Source: CAVYOD01 sp963770045 (GTDB taxonomy: Bacteria > Acidobacteriota > Aminicenantia > Aminicenantales > CAVYOD01). Taken from it: 64,000 nt of DNA. Shown here one piece after another: positions 47,700-57,037 of the stretch. Position 1 is the stretch's first letter; every line of letters starts with the position of its first letter. The notes under the pieces are model-generated. The model saw nothing but the letters and a program-made list of their open reading frames with translations, was not told where the DNA came from and did no database searches. Location of the stretch: contig CAVYOD010000030.1 of the NCBI GenBank assembly GCA_963770045.1, forward strand, positions 7,493 through 71,492, read 5' to 3'. The translations under genes and the position numbers were made by a program.

Positions 47700-48401
47700 T
47701 AATAATGGGGAGCGACCGAGATGTGGACCCTGGCCTGATGCCTGGCCGTAAAGAGAGTCGTCCTTTTCTCTTTAAACAACCACTGCTGATGCTTCCAGGT
47801 CCAAGCAAATTCTTTGTGACAGGCCCGGTCATAGATGTCCCGCTCCTCGAGGCAAACGCGGTTCGACCCGGTGACGACATACGGACGGTAGTTCGCTTCG
47901 GAAAAATTCTGCTGGTTTTCTTCCGTAGAAGGCAAGCGGGATGAAGTCTTTCTCGGCCGATTCGTTGCGGGGAGCGTAAAAACCGTTCACGAAAAAGGCA
48001 AAGTGCAATTGGCCTTCCTTTTTGAGAATGTATTCCATGTTGAAGTCGGGAACATCTCGAAAATCAGCGCTGGTCAGGGTCCTGGCGGAGGCCGGTGAGC
48101 TGGCGGTTTCCTGGGCGTTCCAGCGGGTGATTTCGGAACGGCCGTGGAACAGGCGATAATCCTCGGAGTCTCTCTCCATGGTCCCGGTCCAGAGGACGGT
48201 CAATTGGAAGTCCCCCGAATAGACCGTTTCTTCCTCCTGGGTTCGATATTCCCCTTCGGTCTTCAATTCGACTTTGAGGTCCCACCAGAGGGGCTCTTTG
48301 GGTGGCCGTCCGGCGTCCTGAATCCCGGGGGCCAGAAACCTGAAGCAGAGCAGTGAGAGAGGAAGGAGGAAGAGCCTTTGCGCCGACTTTCGATTGTTCA
48401 T
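47699..48401 (-). CDS. Exported hypothetical protein (frameshifted)
   Basis: ATG 48401 begins a signal peptide (SAQRLFLLPLSLLCFRFLA, residues 5-23). The mature protein is beta-rich: LWWDLKVELKTEGEYR, YSGDFQLTVLWTGTMERD, FNMEYILKKEGQLHFAFFVNG. A frame change near 47935 continues to NYRPYVVTGSNRVCLEERD, a helix around CHKEFAWTWKHQQW and the end VHISVAPHY at 47699. The total is about 234 residues. I do not recognise the family. The start is preceded only by AGGCGG. It is divergent from the TetR gene, with a large palindrome between them, so the regulator might also control it. Confidence 0.65.
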
Positions 48402-48454
48402 CCGCCTGTCATCTCGAGCTCGGAACAACCTATTCTACCTTGATTGATTTGTCC

Positions 48455-48483
48455 TTGACAAGCCGGAGAAAGATTGTTAGCTT
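48455..48483 (+). promoter_or_regulatory. Candidate promoter of the tetR-tolC operon
   Basis: TTGACA (48455-48460), 17-nt spacer, TAGCTT (48478-48483). It is immediately upstream of the palindrome at 48495, where a bound repressor would block it. The -10 is weak. Confidence 0.4.
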
Positions 48484-48494
48484 AGGCCTATCCA

Positions 48495-48523
48495 CTCATA
48501 AGTTTAATCGTTAAACTTATGAG
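48495..48523. promoter_or_regulatory. 29-bp perfect palindrome, probable TetR-family operator
   Basis: CTCATAAGTTTAA, TCG, then its exact complement. It lies 36 bp before the GTG of the TetR gene. A further TGAGTTTAA half-site overlaps and follows it (48520-48528). The size and position fit binding of a TetR-type dimer for autoregulation. Confidence 0.8.
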
Positions 48524-48559
48524 TTTAATCACAAGACTCATCGGTGAGGGAGGGAAGAC

Positions 48560-49249
48560 GTGACGACCAGAGACTTGAGGGGCGAGCGCGAGCGCCTGAG
48601 GCGGGAGGGCTCCAAGAGGTCCATTCTCCAGGCGGCCGAAGGCCTCATCATCAAGAAAGGGTACGGCGCGCTGACCATGGACGATGTGGCCCGGGAGGCG
48701 CAGTTTTCCAAGGCCACCCTCTATCGCTATTTCAAGAACAAGGGAGAGCTCATTTTCGAGATCGCCGCGAACTATTACCGGAGAGTGACCGCGAATCTGC
48801 GACAGATCCGTCAAGAGGACTCTCGACCCGTGGAAAAATTGCGCCAGGCGATCCGCTTCGTTCTCCGATTCGGCCAAGAGAAGCGGAATCTCTCCCGGGT
48901 TTTCATAATCGACGAATTCCTGCCCCGATTTTTACGCTCCCTCGGCGGGGCGTCTGAGCGGCCCGCCTCGGCAGAGGACAAAAAGTTCCTCGGGATTTTG
49001 AAGGCCTGCCGCAGGGAAATGCTCGAGGTGGGAAGTGAAATCTTGAAGGACGGGATCGCCGCGGGGGAGTTCCGGGCGATGGATGTCATGGCCGGCGTGA
49101 CCTTCCTGGAGGCGGCGCTCCAAGGCTATCTCCACGGAGAACTCTTGTCTCAAAAAAAACACGATCTGGAGGCCGAGACCGAACTCATCCACAGTTTTTT
49201 CCTTCACGGCATCATGGACAAGCGGAACGTCAAAGGAGGATCAAGATGA
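48560..49249 (+). CDS. TetR/AcrR family transcriptional regulator
   Basis: A 229-residue regulator. The N-terminal helix-turn-helix domain is clear: SILQAAEGLIIKKGYGALTMDDVAREAQFSKATLYRYF split over residues 21-58, with the recognition helix FSKATLYRYFKNK. The C-terminal ligand domain (residues 80-229) is helical. It starts with GTG at 48560 behind GGGAGGG. A perfect palindrome upstream is a likely autoregulatory operator. Its stop overlaps the tolC ATG, so it probably represses its own operon and releases it on binding a small hydrophobic ligand, as typical for efflux repressors. Confidence 0.93.
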   Translation: MTTRDLRGERERLRREGSKRSILQAAEGLIIKKGYGALTMDDVAREAQFSKATLYRYFKNKGELIFEIAANYYRRVTANLRQIRQEDSRPVEKLRQAIRFVLRFGQEKRNLSRVFIIDEFLPRFLRSLGGASERPASAEDKKFLGILKACRREMLEVGSEILKDGIAAGEFRAMDVMAGVTFLEAALQGYLHGELLSQKKHDLEAETELIHSFFLHGIMDKRNVKGGSR

Positions 49250-50599
49250 AAAAAATAGGGACTCTGGCTTTCGCCCTCTGTCTTGTCTTCGGCCAGGGGA
49301 GTTCCGCCCATTCCCAAGAAAAGCTGGTCCTAACCCTTCAAGACTGTCTCAACCTGGCCCTTTCCCAAAATCCCTCCTACCTGGCCGTTAAAGAGCGGGA
49401 GGGAGGGGCGCAGGCGGTGGTCCGGGAGGCGGCCTCCCGGTTTCTTCCCGACTCTGAACGCGCAGGGTAACGACGTCCTGGACAAAAAGGTTTTTGTCCT
49501 GGAATTCCCCTCCTTCATTCCCGGTCAACTTTCTCAGAAGGTGCCGATCGACTTCACCAAGACTTACCAGCTGACTCTTTCCTTTTCGCTCCCTCTGTTC
49601 ACAGGTGGGCGATTGACCTCTGGGTACAGGCAGGCGAATTATAATCTTCTGGCCACCAAGGAGTTTATCCGGCAGTCCAGGCTCGACACCGTCTTCGACG
49701 TCAAGAAAGCTTTCTATGGCCATCTTCTGGCTAAGAAATTCGCCGATGTGGCTGGGGAGGCGGTGGCCCTGGCTGAAAAACACCACACCAATGTCCGAAA
49801 TCTTTTTGAGGCCGGAATGGCCTCGAAGTTCGACCTGCTCAGGTCGGAGGTGCAGGTTGCCAACTTGAGGCCCCAGCTCATCCGGGCCCGTAACAGCCTG
49901 AGCGTCGCCGAGCTCGGCCTGAAGACTCTGCTCGGGTTGGATCTCTCCCGGCCCATCGAAGTCAGCGGAGAGATGACCTACCAGCCCTTGGAGGAAAATG
50001 TCGATGATCTCGTCGCCAAGGCCATTCTGAGGAGGCCGGAGATCAATCAGCTTAACTACCAGAAACAGATCGCCGGGGAGATGCTCAAGATGGTCAGGGC
50101 CGAGAACCTCCCGACTCTGGCCGTCGGAGGCGCCTACAATTATTGGTCCAACCATTTCAATTTCACCAAGAAAAACTGGGAGAGCTACTATTCTGTTAAC
50201 CTCGTCCTGACCCTTCCCATTTTCAACGGTTTTTCCGGCGCGGCGAGGATCGCCCAGTCCAAGGCCCTGATCAGAGAGCTCGAATTCAGCCAGAAGGGTC
50301 TCTTCGAGGCGGTCAAGTTCGAGGTCAACCAGGCGGTCCTGAATCTCAAACAGGCCCGTGAGACCCTGCTCTCCCAGGAAAAGAACGTTGAGGAAGCCCA
50401 GGAGGCGGTGAGGATTGCCGAACTGAACTATTCAGAAGGCCTGGCCACGACCCTCGATGTCAGCACCGCTCAGGTGGCTCTGTCTCAGGCCAAAACGAAT
50501 TATTCCCAGGCTCTCTATGATTGTGTCATCTCGCTTGCCCAACTGGAAAAAGCGGTGGGCAGCGGTGGGGAAGAACAGGATGGCGAGATGACAAAATAA
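49246..50599 (+). CDS. TolC-family outer-membrane efflux protein (frameshifted)
   Basis: ATG 49246 sits in the tetR stop (ATGA) with AGGAGG upstream. The first frame gives a signal peptide (residues 1-24) and LTLQDCLNLALSQNPSYLAVKER, the first OEP helix. After a one-base change near 49445 the second frame gives LTLSFSLPLFTGGR, VKKAFYGHLLAKKFADVA, FEAGMASKFDLLRSEVQVA, VNLVLTLPIFNGFSG and LNYSEGLATTLDVSTAQVAL, the second OEP repeat. The total is about 450 residues, standard for TolC. No membrane-fusion or RND/ABC pump gene follows, so the partners must be elsewhere. The last residues (QDGEMTK) are coded by a GACGAGA-like repeat. Confidence 0.92.
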
Positions 50600-50686
50600 A
50601 CCAGATGACGAAATGAAGAGATGACGAGACGCCAAGATGACCGCATGACCAGGATGACGAGATGACGAGATGACGAGATAGACGTC
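50579..50686. repeat. GATGACGAGA-type repeat array after tolC
   Basis: About ten copies of GATGACGA/GATGACC-like units run from the last codons of tolC to the end of the convergent eRF1-like gene. Only one orientation is present here. Confidence 0.8.
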
Positions 50687-50687
50687 T

Positions 50688-51834
50688 TTAAATCTTATAC
50701 CTCAAGAACGCCCCGATCTTTCCATAGTGATCGAGTTTGGAGGGCGGGGTCACGTGGATCACCTGACAGTTCTTGGTCATGGCCGCTTCGATGGCCTCAT
50801 CGATGACATCGACGACGGGCTCGGTCTTTCTCTGACAGGAGGGACAGCGCAACTCTTCGATATAGAGATATCTTTCTTCGGGACAGATCCTTCCCTCGCG
50901 CGAAAAATTGTGGGTGACGACAAGCGATTGGACTGCCCCTTGATTGAGAGCCCGCAGGGTCTCTTTCACGCCGGAGATGGCCAGATTTCCCCGCTCCAAC
51001 TGGGATACAAATCTTACGACCGCGGCTTGCTCATCTTCATGAATTGAGTTTTTCCTCCAGGCCCAGGGCCTCTTTGAGGATTTTGTCGTTGGAGTCCGCC
51101 GGCTTGGCCTTGAGCCTTCCTCTCAATCGGGCCTTAAGATAGGGGTGGAGGAGGGACTCAAGGTCGGCGAAATTTTCGTCGGCGCAGCCCAGGAACAGCC
51201 ACTCGTAATGGTTCTTCTTGAAAAGATCAAACGTCTTCTGGGCCGCCGTCTTGAAGTGCTCGTGGAGATGAGCCGAGATGTGACGCTCGATGCGCTTGGA
51301 TTCGTAGCCTTCCCAGCCTCCCTCCCGAACCTTGCTCGGGACATCGCTGCGCAGGCTGTCCAGATGGGTCATCTCGCCCATGTAAACGTCATACCATTCG
51401 GCTTCCCTGCGGCTGGTGAGAAAGGCGATGATGTGGCGGTAGCGTTCCAGAATGGCCGAGAGAGGCCGGGCATAGGGATTCTGATCAAAAATAACCCGGG
51501 TCCGCGGAGGATGGGGCAGGTTGAATTCCTGCCAGAAATCTCTGCCGGAGCAGGAAAACAGGGCCAGGCCGGGAAAATTATAAGAATTCAGGTTTCGGGA
51601 GGCGAAGAGATTGATTTTCTCCAAATCCTGTTGAAGCGATTCCCGTTTTTCACGGCTCAGGTCCATCGTTTCGCATTGGGCCCGGCCCGAAGTCAACAGG
51701 TTCTTGAAGGAGACGGTGATTTCCTTCCTGGTTTTTTTGCCCTTATCTGTTTCTAAATAAAACGAAGTCGTTAAAAAAGCACCGTCTTTGAACTTGGTGA
51801 GCGCTTCGATTTGCCCCCGGCTAGACAGTTTCAT
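50688..51834 (-). CDS. Bacterial eRF1-like protein (baeRF-type, frameshifted)
   Basis: ATG 51834 has AAGGAGG upstream. The first frame gives an N-terminal domain (FYLETDKGKKTRKE, LFSCSGRDFWQEF) and the eRF1 domain-2-like part (FLTSRREAEWYDVYMGEM, then the RIERHISAHLHEHFKTAA helix). After a frame change at about 51034 the second frame has RGNLAISGVKETLRAL, a short zinc-ribbon-like region with CP-x-E and LRCPSC, and the end GAFLRYKI. Joined it is about 380 residues, the size of the eRF1-like families described in bacteria, whose eukaryotic relative Vms1 releases peptidyl-tRNA on stalled ribosomes. The role here is inferred. The catalytic GGQ of classical eRF1 is not seen. Confidence 0.8.
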
Positions 51835-51918
51835 AGAACCTCCTTGTTTGGAATGAGAGATGCTGGCGAAAATCCTTTTGCCTTGGCTTAGAGCTGATAA
51901 GAAATACCACCTCTTTTT

Positions 51919-51947
51919 AGGTTATGTTGGGAACCCCCTTTTGTCAA
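51919..51947 (-). promoter_or_regulatory. Sigma-70 promoter of the eRF1-like gene
   Basis: On the minus strand TTGACA (51942-51947), 17-nt spacer, TAACCT (51919-51924), 84 nt before the ATG at 51834. Confidence 0.6.
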
Positions 51948-52245
51948 GCCCTTCTAGAGGGCCCCATAACGAAAAGTCCGGCGAGAACGGTTGGCACTTT
52001 ATCGAGCCCAATCGGACGCTTTTGCTCAGCCCGTAAGCACGCGTTTCGTCGAAGAGCTGCGCCCCGCTGCCCCGTTCTCCGTGCTCCGTCTATCTCGTCC
52101 ATCAGATGAAGAACAAATAACATTTTTATGAAATCCTTAAGTTGTTCGATGAACGGGGCACGGGGTACGTGATACGAGACAAACGGGATTCGGTGCCCGG
52201 GGGACGGGGTACGGAGTTCGGCAGACGAGCTTGACGCGCCGGGCC
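51948..52245. other. Intergenic region with a third repeat family
   Basis: No gene is seen. 52064-52100 (CCCCGTTCTCCGTGCTCCGTC and a CTATCTCGTC unit) is partly complementary to 52150-52215, where GGGGCACGGGGTACG and GGGGGACGGGGTACGGAG are repeated. The arms could form a GC-rich hairpin. The rest is unremarkable. Confidence 0.5.
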
Positions 52246-52274
52246 TTTACTCGCATTTTGCTTATAGATATAAT
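52246..52274 (+). promoter_or_regulatory. Promoter of tRNA-Leu
   Basis: TTTACT (52246-52251), 17-nt spacer, TATAAT (52269-52274), 37 nt before the mature tRNA. Confidence 0.65.
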
Positions 52275-52311
52275 ACACCTTAAGCGAGGCCTCGCGCCGC
52301 ATATTCTGGGT

Positions 52312-52398
52312 GCGGAAGTGGCGGAATTGGTAGACGCGTAAGCCTCAGGAGTTTATGGCCGAAAGGCTGTGTGGGTTCGAGTCCCACCTTCCGCACCA
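52312..52398 (+). tRNA. tRNA-Leu (anticodon CAG)
   Basis: An 87-nt class II tRNA. The acceptor stem GCGGAAG pairs with CTTCCGC, the D-arm reads GGCGGAATTGGTAGACGCG, the anticodon stem TAAGC/GTTTA closes the loop CTCAGGA with anticodon CAG, a variable stem is present, and the T-arm is GTGGGTTCGAGTCCCAC. The CCA end is encoded. Confidence 0.95.
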
Positions 52399-52427
52399 AT
52401 TAAAACTCGGCCGTTGTCATCTCCGTT

Positions 52428-53771
52428 ATGCCCTCTCGGAAAAACGTCCTGCTCATCAATCCCTGGATCTATGATTTTACCGCCTATGATTATTGGCTGA
52501 AACCCCTGGGACTTCTCTATATCGCCTCGATCATCCGCCAAAATTCCGCCTGCACACTGACCTTTGTCGATTGTCTGGACCGTCACCATCCCCTCCTGGA
52601 GAAGAAGCTTAAAATGAAGCCGGATGGAAGAGGAGCGCTCCCCAAAGAGGAAGTTCCCAAACCCCTGCCCCTCAAAGGTGTCCCGCGGAGATATTCCCGC
52701 TACGGACTTCCCATTCCTCTTTTCCTTCGCGAGCTCGAGTCCGTGGGCCGGCCCGATCTTGTTCTCTTGACCTGCACCATGACCTACTGGTACCCCGGCG
52801 TCCAGCTGGTGACCGAGCTCGTGCGGCGAAAATTTGGTCAGGTCCCGATCGTGCTGGGCGGGAACTACGCCACCCTCGAGCCCGATCACGCCAAGGCCTT
52901 CTCGGGGGCGGACTCGGTCATTCAAGGGCCGGGGGAAAACAAAATTCTCCCCTTGATAAACCAGGTCCTGGGAGACGGTGTCGCCAATGTCCGTGAGTTC
53001 CCCTCTCTCGATGACCTGCCTTGGCCCGCCTTTGACCTTTTGAGGGATTCCGAAGGGCTGCCGCTCGTAACTTCCAGGGGTTGCCGTTTTCGCTGCAGCT
53101 TTTGCGCCGTGCCGCTCCTCTATCCAGAGTTTGAACAACGGTCTCCCGCGTCCGTGGTCAACGAAATCCAAGGCCATCATGAGAGGCTCCGGACGCACAA
53201 CTTCGCTTTTTTTGATGACGCCCTCCTGCTCAACAGGCGGCGCCACATCATTCCGATCCTCGAGGGGATCATCAAAAAATATCTCCCTCTGACTTTCCAT
53301 GCGCCCAACGGCCTCCATGTCAGAGAAATTGACTTGGACCTGGCCAGACTGCTGAAGGCGGCCAATGTCCGGTCTCTTTTCCTGAGCCAGGAATCCTTCG
53401 ATGAGGAGCTTCTGACGGCAGCGTGTCCCAAGGTCTCGGCGGGAGATCTGGAGAAGGCTCTCCGGGCCCTGGAAAAGGCAGGCTACAGCCGTGGCGATAT
53501 CAATGTCTATCTCATCGTCGGCCTCCCCGGCCAGGACATCCTCGGTATCCGGAAGAGCATTCTCAGAGTTCGGGAACTGGGAGCGCGGCCCCGGCTCACC
53601 TATTTTTCCCCTGTCCCCGGCACCCAAGAATGGCAGAGGCTCGTTGGGCAGGGCTGCCTTCCCCATGATGCCGACCCGCTCCTGCATAACAAATTGACGT
53701 TTGCCTACCTCTGGGGGAATATCACGCCCGGGGAATTCAGGTCGCTGGGGACGCTCCTCAATCAAGATTAA
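52428..53771 (+). CDS. B12-binding-type radical SAM protein
   Basis: A 447-residue protein. The N-terminal 150 residues form a Rossmann-like cobalamin-binding type domain (VLLINPW, IVLGGNYATLEP), without the classical DxHxxG motif. The radical SAM domain begins LVTSRGCRFRCSFCAVPLLYP near residue 207, giving the CxxxCxxC cluster site, and continues with FAFFDDALLLNRR, LFLSQESFDEELL and GLPGQDILGI. Such enzymes often methylate or rearrange lipids, cofactors or natural products; the substrate is unknown. It starts 29 nt after tRNA-Leu. No Shine-Dalgarno is obvious. A GACGAGA-type inverted repeat follows. Confidence 0.9.
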   Translation: MPSRKNVLLINPWIYDFTAYDYWLKPLGLLYIASIIRQNSACTLTFVDCLDRHHPLLEKKLKMKPDGRGALPKEEVPKPLPLKGVPRRYSRYGLPIPLFLRELESVGRPDLVLLTCTMTYWYPGVQLVTELVRRKFGQVPIVLGGNYATLEPDHAKAFSGADSVIQGPGENKILPLINQVLGDGVANVREFPSLDDLPWPAFDLLRDSEGLPLVTSRGCRFRCSFCAVPLLYPEFEQRSPASVVNEIQGHHERLRTHNFAFFDDALLLNRRRHIIPILEGIIKKYLPLTFHAPNGLHVREIDLDLARLLKAANVRSLFLSQESFDEELLTAACPKVSAGDLEKALRALEKAGYSRGDINVYLIVGLPGQDILGIRKSILRVRELGARPRLTYFSPVPGTQEWQRLVGQGCLPHDADPLLHNKLTFAYLWGNITPGEFRSLGTLLNQD

Positions 53772-53779
53772 AAGAGATC

Positions 53780-53893
53780 CCGTCTTTCATCTCGTCTGTC
53801 TCGCCAAGAGCAAAAATCCTTTCTTGATTTCTTCTGACTTTTCTTATTTCTTGACGAGAAAGACGGGCCGACGAGATAGACGAGACAGCCGTC
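53780..53893. repeat. GACGAGA-type inverted repeat
   Basis: The left arm (53780-53805) of TCTCGTCTGTCTCG-type units and the right arm (53852-53893) of GACGAGA/GACGGGC/TAGACGA units are inverted around a T-rich 46-nt core, between the radical SAM gene and the GWxTD promoter. Confidence 0.85.
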
Positions 53894-53901
53894 TGGTTTG
53901 C

Positions 53902-53930
53902 TTGAATTAATTCGCTGAGAAGGGTATTGT
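53902..53930 (+). promoter_or_regulatory. Promoter of the GWxTD operon with very short leader
   Basis: TTGAAT (53902-53907), 17-nt spacer, TATTGT (53925-53930), 9 nt before the ATG at 53940. A weak AGGAGA also lies between them. Confidence 0.55.
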
Positions 53931-53939
53931 ATTAGGAGA

Positions 53940-56013
53940 ATGAGAACAGGAAGATTCTTGCTAATTCTATGGGTTGCATGCCTCGCAGCCTTGGTTTTTC
54001 TTGCTGCCGACGCACGGGGCGCCAAGAATCAGCTCCCTCCCCAATATAAAAAATGGCTGGAAGAGGAAGTTGTTTATATCATCAGTCCGCGCGAAAGGGA
54101 CGTTTTTTTGCAGCTAAAAACGGACCGCGAACGGGACCTTTTTATCGAAGCCTTTTGGAAACACAGGGACCCGACTCCGGGGTCTCCTGAAAACGAGTTC
54201 AAGACCGAGCACTACCGCCGGATAAACTATGTCAACCAGTTCTTTGGCCGGTCATCTCCCCTTCCCGGCTGGAAAACGGACAGGGGTCGAATGTACATCA
54301 TCCTCGGCGAGCCCAACGACATCCAGAGGTTCGTCGGCAAATCCGATGTTTATCCGACTGAAATCTGGTTCTATCAAGGGAAAACCGGAGAGGGCCTTCC
54401 GGCAGGTTTCAACCTCGTTTTTTTCCAGGAACACGGGAACGGCGAATACAGACTGTACAGTCCTGTCAGGGACGGTCCCCAGGCTCTCATGACCACCTAT
54501 AGCGGCGATCCCTCCAACTATTTGGCTGCCTACCAGCAGCTGCAGGAGATCGACCCGACTCTGGCTCAGGTCTCGCTGTCCCTCATCCCCGGAGAAGAAT
54601 CAGGCTCGTTTGGCCGGCCTTCGCTCTCTTCGGACCTCCTCATCCAGAAAGTTGAAATGCTTCCCAGCAAACAGGTGGAAGATAGGTACGCCCAGAAATT
54701 CCTGCAGTATAAAGACAGTGTCGAGGTCGAGTACACGGCCAATTACATCGACAGCGATTCGCTGGTGAAGGTCCTCCGCGATCCCTCGGGACGGCCCTTC
54801 GTCCACTACGCCCTGGAACCGGCCAGACTCTCGGTCAACCAATACGAGAGCAAATATTATGCGACCCTGGCCCTCAACGGGTCGGTCTCGAATCCGGAGG
54901 GCAAGATCATTTTTCAGTTTGACAAAACGATATCCGTCGAATTCAACGAAGAACAGATGCAGAACGTCAGCCGCCGGCCATTCGACATCCACGACATGAT
55001 CCCCCTGATCCCGGGCCAGTACAAATTATCGATCCTGCTCAAGAATGAGGTTTCCAAGGAGTTCACCTCGTTAGAGCAGAACCTGGTCGTTCCTCAAGAA
55101 AGCGGGGATCCCGCGATGACCTCCCTCATCCTCGGCTACAAAGTCGCCAAAGCGGAAGCCGGGGTGAAAAAAATGAAACCCTTCCAGGTCGGGGCCTATC
55201 AGATCTATGCCCAGCCCAACCGGGTTTTTGTCAGGAAGGATTCGCTGGCCCTGGCCTTTCAGCTTCAGGGACTGACCCCCGAGATCAGAGAAAAGGGAGA
55301 GATCAGATACCTTTTCAAAACCGCCGACAAGGAATTCCGGTCGAGCTCCCGGAAGATCCCCGAATATGGTGATGTCGCCGACTTCGTCCAGGAGATCCCC
55401 CTTAGCCGATTTTCCGCCCGCCCATTACGGGGTCCGGGTCTCTCTCGTCCTCGACGGGCAGGAGCTCGCGGCCAAGGAAGATGAGTTTGATGTCACTCAC
55501 CTGGAGGGCGTGGCCCGCCCCTGGATTTACACCAGAATTCTGCCCGATTCATCCGATCCCATGTACGCCTATATCACGGGCATCCAGCTCATAAACAGCG
55601 GCAGGTTCAAAGAGGGCAGCGAGAGCCTGGAGAAGGCTCAGCAGGGAAAACCGGACAGCGTGGATATCAACTACCATTTGGCCAGGGCCTATATGGGACT
55701 TGCCGCCTATGAGAAAGTGGAGCCTGTGCTTCTTCCCTTTTTCAATAAACCCGAGACTCCCAAGTACGAGCTCTATTTTCTCTTGGGCCAATCGTATTTT
55801 GCGAGGGGGGAATGGCAGAAAGTGATCGACCTCTACGACCGGGCCATCAATCATTATGGTGTCAACACAAGCATCCTGAATCTCTTGGGCCAGAGTTATC
55901 TCAAGCTGGGGAAGACCGAGGAAGCCCTCCTGGCCTGGAAGAAATCCCTGGAAATCGACCCTCGACAGCCACAGATCCAGAAGGCGGCCGAGTCCGTGAA
56001 GGAGAAAAAATGA
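53940..56013 (+). CDS. GWxTD-domain exported protein with C-terminal TPRs (frameshifted)
   Basis: ATG 53940 begins a signal peptide (RFLLILWVACLAALVFLAA). The GWxTD domain follows: WLEEEVVYIISPRERDVFL, FIEAFWKHRDPTPGSPENEF, then the name motif in PGWKTDRGRMYIILGEP near residue 115. A long beta-rich region (residues 200-490) comes next. After a frame change near 55403 the protein continues with FPPAHYGVRVSLVLDG and TPRs (INYHLARAYMGLAAYEKVE, LYFLLGQSYFARGEWQKV, LLGQSYLKLGKTEEAL) to 56013, about 690 residues. Removing one C of the CCCCC run restores the frame. GWxTD proteins have no established function. The stop overlaps the next ATG. Confidence 0.88.
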
Positions 56014-56991
56014 GCACCGTCCCGAGTCGGCCGAAGAAAACGAAGAAAGATATTATGGTCATGGCCATGGGCTTCGTCTTTGTCTTGAGTTCGCTGGTCT
56101 TTTCTTTCTCGTCCTGCCGGCTCTACAACTTGGAACGCAAGCTGGCGCCCGAATATGCCGATTTCATATCCAAGGTTCGCTATATCATCACCAGGGAAGA
56201 AGAAAAGACCTTTGTGCAGCTTCCGGATTCGGAGAAACCAAAGTTCATCGAGGAGTTTTGGCAGCGAAGAAATCCCGATCCCGGTTCCGAGGTCAATGAA
56301 TTCAAGATCGAATACTACAAGCGCATCGACCAATCCAGCCAGCTCTTTTTTGGGGAAGGCAAGCCGGGCTGGCTGACCGACCGCGGCAGGATCTTTATCC
56401 TGTTCGGATCTCCCTTGGAACGGCAAACCAACCCGATGGACGCATCCGGCCGCTGCACCGAGCTCTGGTATTATCCTCCGAATTTTCCTGTTCTCTTTGT
56501 CGATCCAAATTGCACCGGCAATTTCGTCTTGGCGCCGATCAACCTGGCCCACCTCCAGGAGCTCAATATGGCCCAGGCCCAGTTCCAGAGGACTTTCAAG
56601 CAGGAAAAACAGTTTTTCGATTTTAGCCTCAGCGTCAACAAAACGTCTGGTCTCCCAAGACCGAGTGGAGGGAACGATCACCATCGAAATCCCCTATGTC
56701 TCGATCTGGTTCAAATCCGACAACCAGAAACTCGAGGCGACTCTCGACGTCAACCTGGAACTCAAAAACAGCCAAGGATTCCTTTTTTGGGAATACAAAG
56801 GGCCGTTCCCGATTTCGCTGGAAGAATCGGAGCTCAAGGAGAAGAAGGGGAAGAGCTATCGGATCGAGATTCCATTCGCCTTGACAGAGAATCTGGACAA
56901 GCTGCGCCAGGGGAAAAATGCTATCCACGCATCCATCAAGAGCAGGACCGGGCAGGATGAATCGGAGAAGGTTTTCGACTTCGAGCTCTGA
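56010..56991 (+). CDS. GWxTD-domain lipoprotein (frameshifted)
   Basis: ATG 56010 overlaps the stop of the first GWxTD gene (ATGA) behind AAGGAG. A lipoprotein-type signal ends at Cys36 (VFSFSSC). The GWxTD domain is then seen as YADFISKVRYIITREEEKTF, FIEEFWQRRNPDPGSEVNEF and PGWLTDRGRIFILFGSP, closely paralleling the preceding gene. After a frame change at about 56645 the C-terminal half reads a beta domain (EGTITIEIPYVSIWF, LDVNLELKNSQGF, KSYRIEIPFALTENL) and ends SEKVFDFEL at 56991, about 326 residues. The tandem pair suggests that the two products work together at the envelope. Confidence 0.88.
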
Positions 56992-57037
56992 TCTTAGGAA
57001 GGGTGAAGAGGCGATTGAATCTAGCAAGGAGGTAACG

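Noticed and set aside
52353..53765. 470-codon open frame on the minus strand
   Set aside because: Antisense to the radical SAM gene, whose cluster motif and domain order are clear; it also covers part of the tRNA.
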